Assembly: GCA_036924285.1 (NCBI GenBank)
Contig: JAYKYS010000011.1
Location: forward strand, 992,001 to 1,056,000
From: Asterella californica
Taxonomy: Eukaryota > Streptophyta > Marchantiopsida > Marchantiales > Aytoniaceae
Direction: 5' to 3'
DNA: 64,000 nucleotides
A program made the position numbers and the translations under genes. The notes below the pieces were generated by a model that saw only the letters and a program-made list of their open reading frames with translations, ran no database searches and was not told where the DNA came from. Positions 47,216 to 57,970 of the stretch are shown piece after piece; position 1 is the stretch's first letter; each line of letters opens with the position of its first letter.

Positions 47216-48359
47216 AATGTTTTGATACACTCTCCATTTCTATCATCACAAATAGGAGCTCACTCAAGCTCCAACAACGTGCAGAAGTCCAAAATCTAGC
47301 CGCCTAAACACAAATCGATAGTGGCAGAAAAAATTGTGTGCATCACAGTGCTATCACGGAGTGGGGATGTTGTATTTGACTAAGTGCTGATTTTGTGGAA
47401 TTTAAAATATTATGGGTGCATATGGGTAACTTTACAACCCCCTCTAAATCCTCGCAGACGTGAGATATAGTAACTGAACAAAGTTACCCGTCTTTTTATC
47501 ATCGAGTCCATCAGACTTGCGACCACTAGCCCTCTAGACGAAGTTGAATCTTTGAACCTAACACTGACACCTCTAATGCACGTTGGCTCCATATTTGCTG
47601 CGGTAAATAGACGACAATGATGGATATATAAGTGCCAAAAGACACAACGTATGTGTGTATAAGTTCGTAACCACGATCTTTTTACCTGAGCAAATAATGC
47701 ATTTTCTCAATCGTTGATGCAATGTTGCTCGTGGATCTAATCACATACAAGCCTTCCATGGGTCTTCATCCAACATCATTTCCAATTTAGAAGCTTCTTA
47801 AACTTAACCGGATGTTTAGACTAATAAAAAGATAAAAATACTCCTTTTAAGGAAATCAAGAGGGTCATCCATATTGGAAATCCTCTAGATATGTCAAAAA
47901 GATTTGATGAACATCATCTGGATTCTAATGTCGTTTATGAAAATCAGTGAAAATGAAAGTTAAGTCAAGTCCTCATATGAATAATATGCATCCAAAGTGT
48001 GTCGTGTATCAAAAGAAGGAAAATTGATGCATGCCGAAGGCAAGCGTTAATCTTTGGATGTGGTTGGTTGGCGCTAGCTCTCGAGGGTACTTTCTTTACA
48101 TGATATTCTTCAGCTGGAAAAGTAAATGGGCTGCCGTGGAGGTGATAATATTGGTTTCTTAGGTTGGTTACCGTATTGCTGTTTGGAGTTTTTGACGTTC
48201 AAGTCGGGAAGAAAATGATCCACGTGTCATTTTATGTTTAGAGGTTGGTTCAGGTGGCTATCACTGTCGCAACTTATGCGAATGATGTGTTCAGAAGGTG
48301 GTAATATGATATTGGAATACGAGAACATCGAACTATAATCCATAAGAGGAGTGCGAGAA
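47216..48359. other. Intergenic stretch, nothing recognised
   Basis: No coding similarity, hairpin or repeat boundary was identified. Confidence 0.4.
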
Positions 48360-48512
48360 ATTGAACTTTTGCACGTAAATATACAGGAGGCTGTTGACAA
48401 ACCTGTCACCATTAATGGATGATTTTGATTTATTATCTAACTTTTTCCAACTGAAAGATTAGGTGATAAATTAAACCTTTGCATATTCACTCCCTCCATC
48501 GGCTGGAGAGAA
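48360..48512 (-). repeat. Two-hairpin repeat family, copy c (minus, partial)
   Basis: TTTATTATCTAACTTTTTCC and its imperfect complement GATTAGGTGATAAATTAAA form one stem at 48428-48475. GCATATTCACTCCCTCCATC followed by GGCTGGAGAG forms the second, smaller stem at 48481-48511. The order is that of copy b. The distal part is poorly conserved and the element ends at the 101 bp tandem repeat. Confidence 0.5.
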
Positions 48513-48514
48513 GC

Positions 48515-48716
48515 TACTTTCTATGTTATCACAACAATGTTTAAAGCCTGAGTATGACTACAAAGTATTCCGGCTGCCGACCTAGAAGACCTTATTTTGC
48601 GGGTTGCTTCCAGAGTACTTTCTATGTTATCACAACAATGTTTAAAGCTTGAGTATGAATACAAAGTACTCCGGCTACCGACCTAGAAGACCTTATTTTG
48701 CGAGTTGCTTCCAGAG
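48515..48716 (+). repeat. 101 bp tandem duplication
   Basis: TACTTTCTATGTTATCACAA occurs at 48515 and 48616. Both units continue through CAATGTTTAAAGC, GGCT(G/A)CCGACCTAGAAGACC and TTGCTTCCAGAG with about five substitutions in 101 bases. No coding evidence. Confidence 0.93.
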
Positions 48717-49167
48717 AACTGAGAAATTTAACTGTTATGCAGAAAATGCTTTTGGTCATTATGTTCTCGTCCCAACTTGGAATCTCTGAAATAAAAAATC
48801 AAAGTAAGTCTCTTCACCAGCTTTACAAGTTATGGTAATATGATTCATCTGGAAATAAACTACTTTGTATTGACAGAGAATTGTTCAAAAGAAAATTTCC
48901 AGGTTTCTTGGAGCAAAAGAAAATCTTCTTTTTAGACTCAAGAACACTGTGAGGAAAAATGAATATTCTCTTCCATGCTTTTATACTCATACTCAGGGTT
49001 TAAGCAAGCCAACAAAATGTTTTCACACATTTAAATTCTCCCAAATAGATGCCATGGGTGAACTATGTTTGGCACAAAACAACTTGAGAGTTTCTTGTTA
49101 TCATGGCGAGAAAGTTTATTTCGGTCCTCTCGTTCAAGGAGGTTGATTTTAAGTTCACTGACTTCCT
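48717..49167. other. Intergenic stretch, nothing recognised
   Basis: The 65-codon open frame at 48949-49146 has no family match and there are no repeats or RNA-like structures. Confidence 0.4.
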
Positions 49168-49500
49168 TGCATTATCACCTCTTCCAAGTTCGGAAGAGGA
49201 GATAATGCATGTACGTTTAATATAATACCTAACCCTTCTGGCAGGAAGGGTTAGGTATTATATTAAACATGTCAGTAAAGCGTGTATTCATGAGTGCAGT
49301 AGCCCGGACTTGTACTTTCTGAAGTGCGATGATCCATTCAACGCTTATGGGTTTTTTTTTTGTTTTCTCCGTGTTTCCAGGTATGGGTTAACAAATAATG
49401 TTTATGAAATAATTTAATTATTTATATATACTTAATAGATATTTTTTATTTAACACTTATATAATTCTCTAATAACAAAAAGAGAACAAAAGAAGAAAGA
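49168..49500 (+). repeat. Two-hairpin repeat family, copy d (best preserved stems)
   Basis: Hairpin 1 spans 49168-49209: TGCATTATC-A-CCTCTTCC pairs with GGAAGAGG-A-GATAATGCA, with one A-A mismatch and a 6-base loop. Hairpin 2 spans 49215-49268: 24 consecutive pairs (GTTTAATATAATACCTAACC continuing CTTC) across the 6-base loop TGGCAG. The stems are 5 bases apart. The distal part CTTATGGGTTTTTTTTTTGT, GTGTTTCCAGGTATGGGTTA and AACAAAAAGAGAACAAAAG matches copies e-h. No coding content. Confidence 0.8.
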
Positions 49501-50016
49501 GCCCGTGTACAACGTCCCCCTCCTTGAAATGCATGCGTGCATCGGTCGTCTATTTTGAAAAAAATATCTAACCCCTCCGTACGCACGATCCATCAACCGA
49601 AAACCAGTCACACTCGCCGCTTGGCGTTATCCGGCCCCCGCCCGGAAGTTTTCTTTGGCTGCATATTAAGTTGACGCGCAGTTTGTAATCTAATTTCTCT
49701 TTTGGACTTCTTGATATTCCTCATTCCGAATGTATCTGTCAAGTCTTAATGAAGAAAAGTTTGGAAGTGTTGAGAAGGATACTCTTACGGACCTTTTTGT
49801 CTCCACCCAGCCGAAAGTGACTCATCCTGAACTTTCCAAACAAAAGTAGTGACTCGTTGGTTACTAAAAAGAGAAGTCCCCTCCGAACAGGAAATATCAC
49901 TGTGCATGTTGGTTGCATCCGGGTCTAGACATCTATCTTATTCTTACCATGTCGAAGAAGACTTTTGTCTCATCTCATCGAGCCTGACGAAGATCCGGTT
50001 GCGGCACGGTATTTAT
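49501..50016. other. Intergenic stretch, nothing recognised
   Basis: A 114-codon open frame (49849-50193) runs from here into the duplicated segment but resembles no family. 49500-49680 is somewhat GC-richer. No other feature is visible. Confidence 0.35.
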
Positions 50017-51349
50017 CCGCTTGTATATCTCTTGAAAGTTATTGTTTCCCACTGTAAGTATTTATATTCAAAATTGATACACCCGTGCATATTTCATCCC
50101 TTTAAAAATATGCAGAGGTTTAATTTAGTACTTAATTTTTTTTGTAAGAAAAAGTTAGATAATAAATTAAATTTATTTTCAATTAATGTATAAATAGTTT
50201 CAAGTTTTCACACTTGTATCTTTAGTAGCTCGTCTGTGTACTCTATGTCTTATGGTTTATATGCAGTTTTGTCTGTGTTTTTAGATATAGATTAACAGTT
50301 AATATTTATGAAAAAATTTGATTATTTTCATCCACTTGTTATATAAAGTTTTTAATAATTATATATTTTTAGATATCATTAAAAGAACAAAAGTTCTCCA
50401 GAAGTTAATCGAACATGCATATTCAATAATTTTACTGTGTGACACCAAAGTGTACATATGCGGGAGAGAAAGAAATAGACAAGCGGTGGAGACAGAAAGG
50501 AAATCTGAGTGAACAATAGCCTCAAACAGGAAGTGGTTTGGTAGGTTAGAATCAGTTTTCTTTTCCAAAGTAGAATGAATTTATCCTTTTGAGTTCTTAA
50601 TGATTATTTGGTAAATGTTAAGTTACGAAGACACATTAATTTTTATGAGAGAAAGATTTTACATACAAATATTAATTCTTACACATATGTTATAATTGGT
50701 AGAAAAGAACTATAAGTAATGCATTTCTAAAAAGATACTCCTAGATACATAAAAGCAATTGTAGTGCTCATCAAAGAAAAATCATTTATCATAAGTTTAA
50801 TTTCACTTAACCCTTCTTGTGTTTGCATATTCCGCTCCATCCGAAGATAAAAGAGTGAATACATGCAAGGAAGTATGTATATGATCAATAACCTTACTGT
50901 GTTAAATCTATTCGAGAAAATTATTTCAAGCTAATGTTCGGTAACTAGACTTTAACAAAATCAGTGGACAGAGGATACTGTAGAGGATGATTCACTAAAA
51001 TTAATCCTCAAAGTCACCAGTGTCGCGTCGTGGATTGGCTATGATTTGAACGACGGTTCGTTTATGATTTTACTAAAGTTACTCCGATTGATGATCTGAC
51101 CCACAGTATCTTAGGACTCGTCAAGTACAGCAACTTTAGTTCTTGGATCATCTCAAACGGAATTACGGAGTAGGAGTTATAATGATTTATGCGTTTAAGA
51201 TTTTTCATTGCACAATGATGACGTGGTAGGTGCTGGGGTGGTATCCAAAGTTGCGACATCTTGTAAGATTTGACGTGAATTTACTGATATGGATGGCATG
51301 TTGCATGTGGAAGTACTACTTATCAATGATCTTGCTGTGTGCATAGACG
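50017..51349 (+). repeat. Tandem duplication unit 1 (1333 bp)
   Basis: The unit starts CCGCTTGTATATCTCTTG and ends GTGTGCATAGACG. It is followed directly by a second copy in the same orientation that looks identical at every position I compared, including three short open frames on both strands. It contains two-hairpin repeat copy e (50085-50425) and a related hairpin fragment (50826-50878, GCATATTCCGCTCCATC). No coding similarity. Short homology CC(G/A)CTTG sits at both duplication boundaries. Confidence 0.93.
50085..50425 (+). repeat. Two-hairpin repeat family, copy e
   Basis: GTGCATATTTCATCCCTTTA and AAAATATGCAGAGG form the first, weakened hairpin. TTTAATTTAGTACTTAATTT pairs with the imperfect complement GTTAGATAATAAATTAAA (50124-50170). 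The distal end reads AAGAACAAAAGTTCTCCAGA then AGTTAATCGAACATGCATAT. An identical copy lies 1333 bp downstream (51418-51758) because of the tandem duplication. Confidence 0.7.
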
Positions 51350-52682
51350 CCGCTTGTATATCTCTTGAAAGTTATTGTTTCCCACTGTAAGTATTTATAT
51401 TCAAAATTGATACACCCGTGCATATTTCATCCCTTTAAAAATATGCAGAGGTTTAATTTAGTACTTAATTTTTTTTGTAAGAAAAAGTTAGATAATAAAT
51501 TAAATTTATTTTCAATTAATGTATAAATAGTTTCAAGTTTTCACACTTGTATCTTTAGTAGCTCGTCTGTGTACTCTATGTCTTATGGTTTATATGCAGT
51601 TTTGTCTGTGTTTTTAGATATAGATTAACAGTTAATATTTATGAAAAAATTTGATTATTTTCATCCACTTGTTATATAAAGTTTTTAATAATTATATATT
51701 TTTAGATATCATTAAAAGAACAAAAGTTCTCCAGAAGTTAATCGAACATGCATATTCAATAATTTTACTGTGTGACACCAAAGTGTACATATGCGGGAGA
51801 GAAAGAAATAGACAAGCGGTGGAGACAGAAAGGAAATCTGAGTGAACAATAGCCTCAAACAGGAAGTGGTTTGGTAGGTTAGAATCAGTTTTCTTTTCCA
51901 AAGTAGAATGAATTTATCCTTTTGAGTTCTTAATGATTATTTGGTAAATGTTAAGTTACGAAGACACATTAATTTTTATGAGAGAAAGATTTTACATACA
52001 AATATTAATTCTTACACATATGTTATAATTGGTAGAAAAGAACTATAAGTAATGCATTTCTAAAAAGATACTCCTAGATACATAAAAGCAATTGTAGTGC
52101 TCATCAAAGAAAAATCATTTATCATAAGTTTAATTTCACTTAACCCTTCTTGTGTTTGCATATTCCGCTCCATCCGAAGATAAAAGAGTGAATACATGCA
52201 AGGAAGTATGTATATGATCAATAACCTTACTGTGTTAAATCTATTCGAGAAAATTATTTCAAGCTAATGTTCGGTAACTAGACTTTAACAAAATCAGTGG
52301 ACAGAGGATACTGTAGAGGATGATTCACTAAAATTAATCCTCAAAGTCACCAGTGTCGCGTCGTGGATTGGCTATGATTTGAACGACGGTTCGTTTATGA
52401 TTTTACTAAAGTTACTCCGATTGATGATCTGACCCACAGTATCTTAGGACTCGTCAAGTACAGCAACTTTAGTTCTTGGATCATCTCAAACGGAATTACG
52501 GAGTAGGAGTTATAATGATTTATGCGTTTAAGATTTTTCATTGCACAATGATGACGTGGTAGGTGCTGGGGTGGTATCCAAAGTTGCGACATCTTGTAAG
52601 ATTTGACGTGAATTTACTGATATGGATGGCATGTTGCATGTGGAAGTACTACTTATCAATGATCTTGCTGTGTGCATAGACG
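51350..52682 (+). repeat. Tandem duplication unit 2 (1333 bp)
   Basis: Direct copy of 50017-51349. The match ends after GCATAGACGCC, where unit 2 continues ACTTGGCGG and the junction between units continues GCTTGTATA. It contains the second copy of repeat e at 51418-51758. Absence of visible substitutions in 1333 bases means a very recent duplication or an assembly artefact. Confidence 0.93.
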
Positions 52683-52699
52683 CCACTTGGCGGACCGAC

Positions 52700-53640
52700 T
52701 GATGAGGTGACGATACGCAGTGATGACGGCACAACGAGTTAGCTTAGGGACGTGCTTCCAGATACTACTTAAGCGCTGGAAAATATTTTCTGAAGGGATT
52801 ACTTTTAAGATTTTGGAATTTATTGTTGAAGATCGTGCGAGATTTTGGTCTCGATTTTCAAAACTGAGTCCGAATACGATTTCTGGATACTTGGATGGGA
52901 GAGACAACTAGTGGTGAAGATGAAAAGCGATATAGGTGACATGGATTTTAGCCAAAGGAATTGAGAAGTGATACCAGTATCACTTCTAGTTTCACGAAAG
53001 AGTTTTGCAAAATTCCGCAAGGTCGAGAAAGAGAGAACTCTAGGTTTTTCAGCAGAGTGTAGTTAAGGCTACAGAGTTCGGTTACAAGAGAACTTGGTAT
53101 CGTTGGAGAGCTTGGAGTGTAGGCTTTCAAGTGCCATCAAGAACTCAGGAGGGTTTAAGGTTTAGGTGGCAGTGCTTTTCAAGAAAATGTTTTTATGACA
53201 TGACAAAACATTTGCCTTCGAGTCTCAAGAGATTGGGTGCGTGGATCCATATGTTGTGACTCAGATAGTCATATTTACGATATCACACGTGCCTTGGAGC
53301 TTGTGGTTGATTCTTGTAACTGATGGCACATTTACCTAAACTCGTAGAATTGCTCAAGGAGAAGATGCGGATGAAAATCTTGGAGCCATCTTTTGCTCCT
53401 TATTTGAGTCGATGGTTTACAGTGTCGAAGAAGAGCAGATCTTTGCGATTCATCTAAGATATGCAGCCAGTGAACACAATGATGATCAAGAATATGGATG
53501 TTGGGTCGACAGTCGACGAGTTTATTGAGGCGTTTGCAGGAAAGACGATCTACTCGATGGATGATTTATACTCAAGGTCAGATCAGTTTACGTTCAAATG
53601 GCTTGTGGACTTGATTACTCTACCGATGGGTTTGTGACAG
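52700..53640 (+). pseudogene. Ty3/gypsy X-family linker and RT remnant
   Basis: Blocks in order: KTFAFESQEIGCVDPYVVTQ then IVIFTISHVPWS (53208-53300), KEKMRMKILEPSFAPYLSRW then FTVSKKSRSLRFI*DMQPVN (53355-53470), and VGSTVDEFIEAFAGKTIYSM then DDLYSRSDQ (53500-53585). These match the linker and RT fingers of X and Z. The TAA at 53455-53457 replaces a glutamine codon. 52700-53200 is probably older linker. RT stops after a TLPMG-like block at about 53630, where a minus-strand Ty3 remnant meets it. Confidence 0.78.
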
Positions 53641-54010
53641 ATGAGATACTTGGTGCTTGCTAGGGAAGATCTTTTGAATGGCTTCAACCCACTTTGTTGA
53701 ATAGTCGATAGTCACCAGAATGTACCGGTGATAATTACTGACTACTGAGTAGATAATTCATGTGAAGTCTATTCCCCACTTTTGGAATGGATCCAAGATC
53801 TTTGTGGTCTTGAGCGGACCTCATGGATACTAGGTGAGCGGTCCCACTCTTTGACACTCCTCACACTCTTCACGATCTTGAAAGATAGTTGTCCACAAAA
53901 TATGATATCAAGGATTTTTTGCATGATCGCACAAAGAAATATATGATTTTTGTTGATCATGTCGATTTGTTCTCCGACAATGTTAGCATAGGCCTCATAC
54001 AGCAAGCGAG
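53641..54010 (-). pseudogene. Ty3/gypsy integrase remnant (minus)
   Basis: On the minus strand, the zinc-module half CEECQRVGPLT (near 53875-53845) is followed by PFQKWGIDFT*II (near 53790-53755) and YILVTIDYSTKWVEAIQ (near 53735-53685). These are the C-x2-CQ-x-x-G block, the first catalytic Asp (W-G-I-D-F) and the second-strand block of plant-type Ty3 integrases. Stops and at least one frameshift. The core beyond WVEA is lost at the junction with the plus-strand remnant. Confidence 0.75.
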
Positions 54011-54186
54011 GTCATTCCTTCACATAGACTACTTTTCGATATAGAGAATAAGACACACCACTTGAGACGTCTATCATCGGCATCCAAGTTGTAAACTTTG
54101 ACCTTGGTGAAGAACTTCTTCTGATCCCATGTCGCGCTATCTTTCGAGAGAATGCTGGTCTACAGATACTGAAGTTACAAATCTTG

Positions 54187-54715
54187 TCAAATTTCTATAT
54201 TACTAACACTTTTTACTGATACATTGGGAAATTCGTCATCAACACCTACTGTTGGTATGAGAGCCGGTTGTTCTACCCGAGAGAGTAGACCGGGTATGAC
54301 ATGCTGCTTACCAAGATTGTACAACATGTCAAACTCGAACTCTTGAAGTAACAAAATCCATCGGGTCACCCTCCCGAAGAGATTCGGATTTTTTCACCAG
54401 ATCAACAAGCGTCTTATGAACCATGACGAATTGAACTCGGAAAGCAAGAAAATGATGACGGAACTTCTTGACAACATAAATAATGGCTAATGCTTCCCTC
54501 TTGGTAACCGAGTAATAATGCCCGACGGGGTCAGTTTATGACTAGCATAAGCGATGGGATGATCAATTTTAGCATCTCTCAATTGGACTAGAGTCATTTC
54601 CAACGTATTTATCGATGCGTTAGAATGGACATGAGAAGAGTTTTTCCAGTTCGGCATGACCAAAATGGACGCTTTGGTCAATGCTGATCTAAGTTGTGTA
54701 AAGATCACATCATGT
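54187..54715 (-). pseudogene. Ty3/gypsy RNase H remnant (minus)
   Basis: The minus-strand frame 54708-54487 reads MIFTQLRSALTKASILVMPN then HVHSNASINTLEMTLVQLRD and DHPIAYASHKLTPS, the start of RNase H (D-A-S is N-A-S here, losing the first catalytic Asp). The frame 54369-54187 reads RWILLLQEFEFDMLYNLGKQ then HVIPGLLSRVEQPAL, the end of the domain (A-D of ADxLSR is lost). It is collinear with the RT upstream and integrase downstream on the same strand. Confidence 0.78.
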
Positions 54716-55230
54716 TCATTATCTCATGTAAATTTAGTATCTTGATATAAGAGCAAAAAGAGTGGGAGTGCAACTGTTGCAAAATCTTTGATGAATAACG
54801 ATAGAACCTCACAACGTTGAGGAAAACTTGAACCCCTTTGATGCTGTTGAGAGTCTCCATTTGGATGATTGCGGTAATCTTTGCTGGATCTAAGAAAAGA
54901 TCATCCTTATAGATGATGTGATCTAATAAGAAATTGGAGGTGACCGCAGTTTGTCAAGATTAAGACTAATCCAGTAATACAGACAACTGTCAAAACATGC
55001 TGGTGAGGTGGTCTAAATGTTTAGACTAACCTCATACACGATAAAGTCATCTAGATAAGTCTGCATGAATTTGTTGAGATGATCTTGAAAAGCTGTAGAG
55101 ACCACCCGTTGAAACATTGAAGGTGCATTTTTCAACCCACAAGACATCATCGTGTATGCGAATGCTCCCCATTCTGTGATGAAGACAATCCGATAAAAAA
55201 GAGGTGATACAAAATTGCATCGTGGGCATA
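54716..55230 (-). pseudogene. Ty3/gypsy reverse transcriptase remnant (minus)
   Basis: On the minus strand, FITEWGAFAYTMMSCGLKNA then PSMFQRVVSTAFQDHLNKFM and QTYLDDFIVYE are readable at 55190-55030 with few breaks. The catalytic YLDD is intact (aspartate codons within 55046-55051). Downstream thumb sequence is degraded through 54716. Upstream fingers are missing: 55230-55440 shows no RT. The lineage is plant-type Ty3, distinct from X/Z. Confidence 0.8.
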
Positions 55231-55984
55231 ACCCATTTCTTGTTTCACTAAAAAATAAAACTCCGCAAAGATGGATAAAGAATATCTATTACTTTCTGCG
55301 TGCAACTTCAGGTTTTTTTCGATGGGGAAAGAAAAGTACAATTGAGAATGAGTGAAACTTGAGTTTGTGATGATGAATGAAAAATACAATCGGGAAATGA
55401 GGGGGCGAATTTTCATCTCTGCTATTGATGTAGTTCTCTGCTATCGGTTGAAAGAGGAGTAGATTATAATGACATGAAAAGATACATCCAGCTGCGATAG
55501 CCCCAAAGCTGCCTAAGACATGTTATATTTCTAGACCTCTTTTGCCAGTTTATCATCGAGATTTGGGTAAGAATACACAATAAACAGGGAGGAGGAACCA
55601 TATGAGGAAAATCAGAAAATAAATCTAATTCAAAGCTTGGAAGTGCTCAAAGGAGAAAGGACAAAAGAACTTTAATTTGATACCTTTGGGAAAAGAGAAG
55701 AAGTACGACGCATTCCTGTGAGAAACGAGAAATATATCTATAAACTAACGGAAGATAGTTGCTCCCGTTACGGAAATGAAAATTTTGCTCTTTGTTTTGA
55801 CTGTAATTCTCCAAAACTATTTTTTATATTGATTAAGGGGGCAGGGGAAAGAAAATGCTTGCGCTACGAATGTGAACTTTCAATCGTCCATGCTATAAAT
55901 AATGAGTACAAGAGTGTTAAATACTTGATTCCATTGCAATCTAACTACAGTGAGGTGATAATATTATTGATATAATACGTAGAA
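55231..55984. other. Intergenic stretch, nothing recognised
   Basis: Open frames at 55147-55416 (minus) and 55718-55975 (plus) have no family match. No repeat or RNA-like structure was seen. Confidence 0.35.
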
Positions 55985-56300
55985 ATGCAAAACATGCATA
56001 TTCACCCTCTCCATTTGAATTTAGTTTATTACCTAACTTTTCTTTATACAAAAATTAAATAATAAAATTAATGTTCATTAGGTACTACGCTCTCAGTTTT
56101 GTAGTTTTACAAGTGCGTATTCGAGTGCTACGCTTATGGGTGTCTGGATCTGGCCGCAACTCTCTATCTAGTTTTCATTTAACTCACACAAGAATTAATT
56201 TCTTATATTAGTTTAGTACAGAATTTCTAGATAATATTAGTATATTATTTTATAACAAAAAGTGAGCAAAAGTTCTCTGAAGTTGCGTGCAATCCAGCAT
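55985..56300 (+). repeat. Two-hairpin repeat family, copy f
   Basis: AAACATGCATATTCACCCTC and TCCATTTGAATT open the copy, but the first hairpin has lost its right arm. TTTATTACCTAACTTTTC and AAATTAAATAATAAA form a weak second stem (56022-56062). The distal part has CGCTTATGGGTGTCTGG and AAAAAGTGAGCAAAAGTTCT, as in copies d, e and h. Confidence 0.6.
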
Positions 56301-57399
56301 CTCCGATGAAAATTAATAAAAAATATAACACAGAGCATAACAAAGAATAACAACACAGCAAACCGCTTCTAAGAATTATTTTAACCCTATTCTTACGCTT
56401 GTCTTTTTCTACAGTGTGCCTAGGATGCATACATATTTATCATCTAAAGTGAATGAAATGGTATGAAGCTCGTACTGCTAGTTACTTATCAACAATGTCC
56501 TTTATGCAGTTCAGAATCCCACCTGTTTGTGTAACATGGAGAGCATGATTGTATCAGACATGGAGTGGATTGGATAGAAGTTCACTTCGAAGGTGTGAGA
56601 TGTGAAGAGTTGAAGGGTTGGTCCTATTTGCAAATAGCCTCGATGCATTTAATCATATACGGAGAAGGAATCTTACTTCTGTTCATGTTTCTAGGGTCCT
56701 CGGTCAGAAGGAAAGTGTGTCTTTTGGGATGCAAGTAGATTCGAAACCTTTCAGGACAAGACTATAATAATCAAATAAATCGGTCGGAAAGAAAGTAGGA
56801 GGAGCGAGTGTATGTATGTATGTATAGTGCGCAACTTTGCTACTTGCTTCGTGTCGGGAAATGTTTAGGCCGCACTGAACTCTGAAGCTCACCTTTTCCA
56901 ACTACGAATCACAGGAGCTACTCAGCAGTGGAGTACAAAAGAATACTATTAAAAATGAAAATGAAAATGAAAATAGTTTATTTACGTCATGGAAAGTGGT
57001 GATACAGTGCGTCGACGGGAAATGTTGTGTTTATTGATGATGTATGCTTTTCCATTGTTTTGTAGGCAAAACCACTTCCCTTTCATTTCCTCTTTAATAA
57101 TATGCCAGCACTGTTTGCTTTTATTTTGTCCTTTTCAGATCATTCATGAAGTGAGCGCCAGACAGCGCAAGTTGCCGAAGGAGGGAGGTACTTTCTGTAC
57201 GTCCCCATCTCATCTCTTGGCTCCTGCACCTCATCCAATAGGTGCACTGTGACTACTGGTAGATCGCGGGACCGGTAGGCAGCCGCACAGGCGTACTGGC
57301 TCATGTTCAGATCTGGTTCCTGGTATGGGGATATGTCCACTTGGCTGTCCGTCGTCTCAAGCTTTCCAGGTCTGAAGTTGGCGATGTTGGCACCCGTGC
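56301..57399. other. Intergenic stretch, nothing recognised
   Basis: A GTAT-type short repeat (56807-56825) and an AAAATG-type repeat (56955-56975) are the only regularities. The GC-richer part at 57140-57340 carries overlapping open frames on both strands without family match. Confidence 0.35.
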
Positions 57400-57765
57400 A
57401 TATACATATTCACCTCCTCCAGGTAAATATGCAAGGCTTGATTTATTACCTAATTTTACTTTACCAGTCTTTCGCACTGGTAGTTTCAAGAGCGTATCAT
57501 TTTGCGTTCGTTTTATGGGTTATGTGGGTTATGTTAGTATCGTCTTATAACTCTAAATGAAGTTGTCATTTATTATTTATAAATGAATTTATTTGTCCTA
57601 ATATACGCATTTGTATATTTTGTGATAACATACAGAAAAAGTTCTCCAAGGATAATCTAGCATGAATATTTCGTCACTTCTGATTTTTAATTAAAGTTTC
57701 CCTAAGTTGGTCTAGCATGCATATTTCGCGACTTCTAATCTTTAATTTCAGACCATAAGACAACG
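57400..57765 (+). repeat. Two-hairpin repeat family, copy g, with duplicated end
   Basis: GTGCATATACATATTCACCT, then CCTCCAGGTAAATATGC and TTGATTTATTACCTAATTTT mark the proximal part. The distal end is present twice in tandem: TCTAGCATGAATATTTCGTC (from about 57655) and TCTAGCATGCATATTTCGCG (from about 57710), each followed by ACTTCTrATyTTTAATT. The period is about 57 bp. No coding content. Confidence 0.6.
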
Positions 57766-57970
57766 AATTCTGCTATGCTTAGTAATGATATTTCGAGGAA
57801 AGGGAGAGAGGAAAAATGGTGAGGAAACAGGAAGGGTTTTTCATCTCCTAAATTACAGTCAGACAGTTAGTTTTTCATCTCCCAGTTTCTTCGAGAGAAA
57901 TAGTGTGAACTCTGACGCATAGAACTCCAACTGACGTGAGTATTTTCAAAAGCATTCATATATTCAAAAG

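Noticed and set aside
53645..53690. Plus-strand LVLAREDLL, resembling the X-family integrase block LVLTREELSN
   Set aside because: The same bases on the minus strand continue an integrase (KWVEAIQ...) in order with upstream motifs. The plus-strand reading would need an abrupt jump from RT to integrase, so it is probably coincidence.
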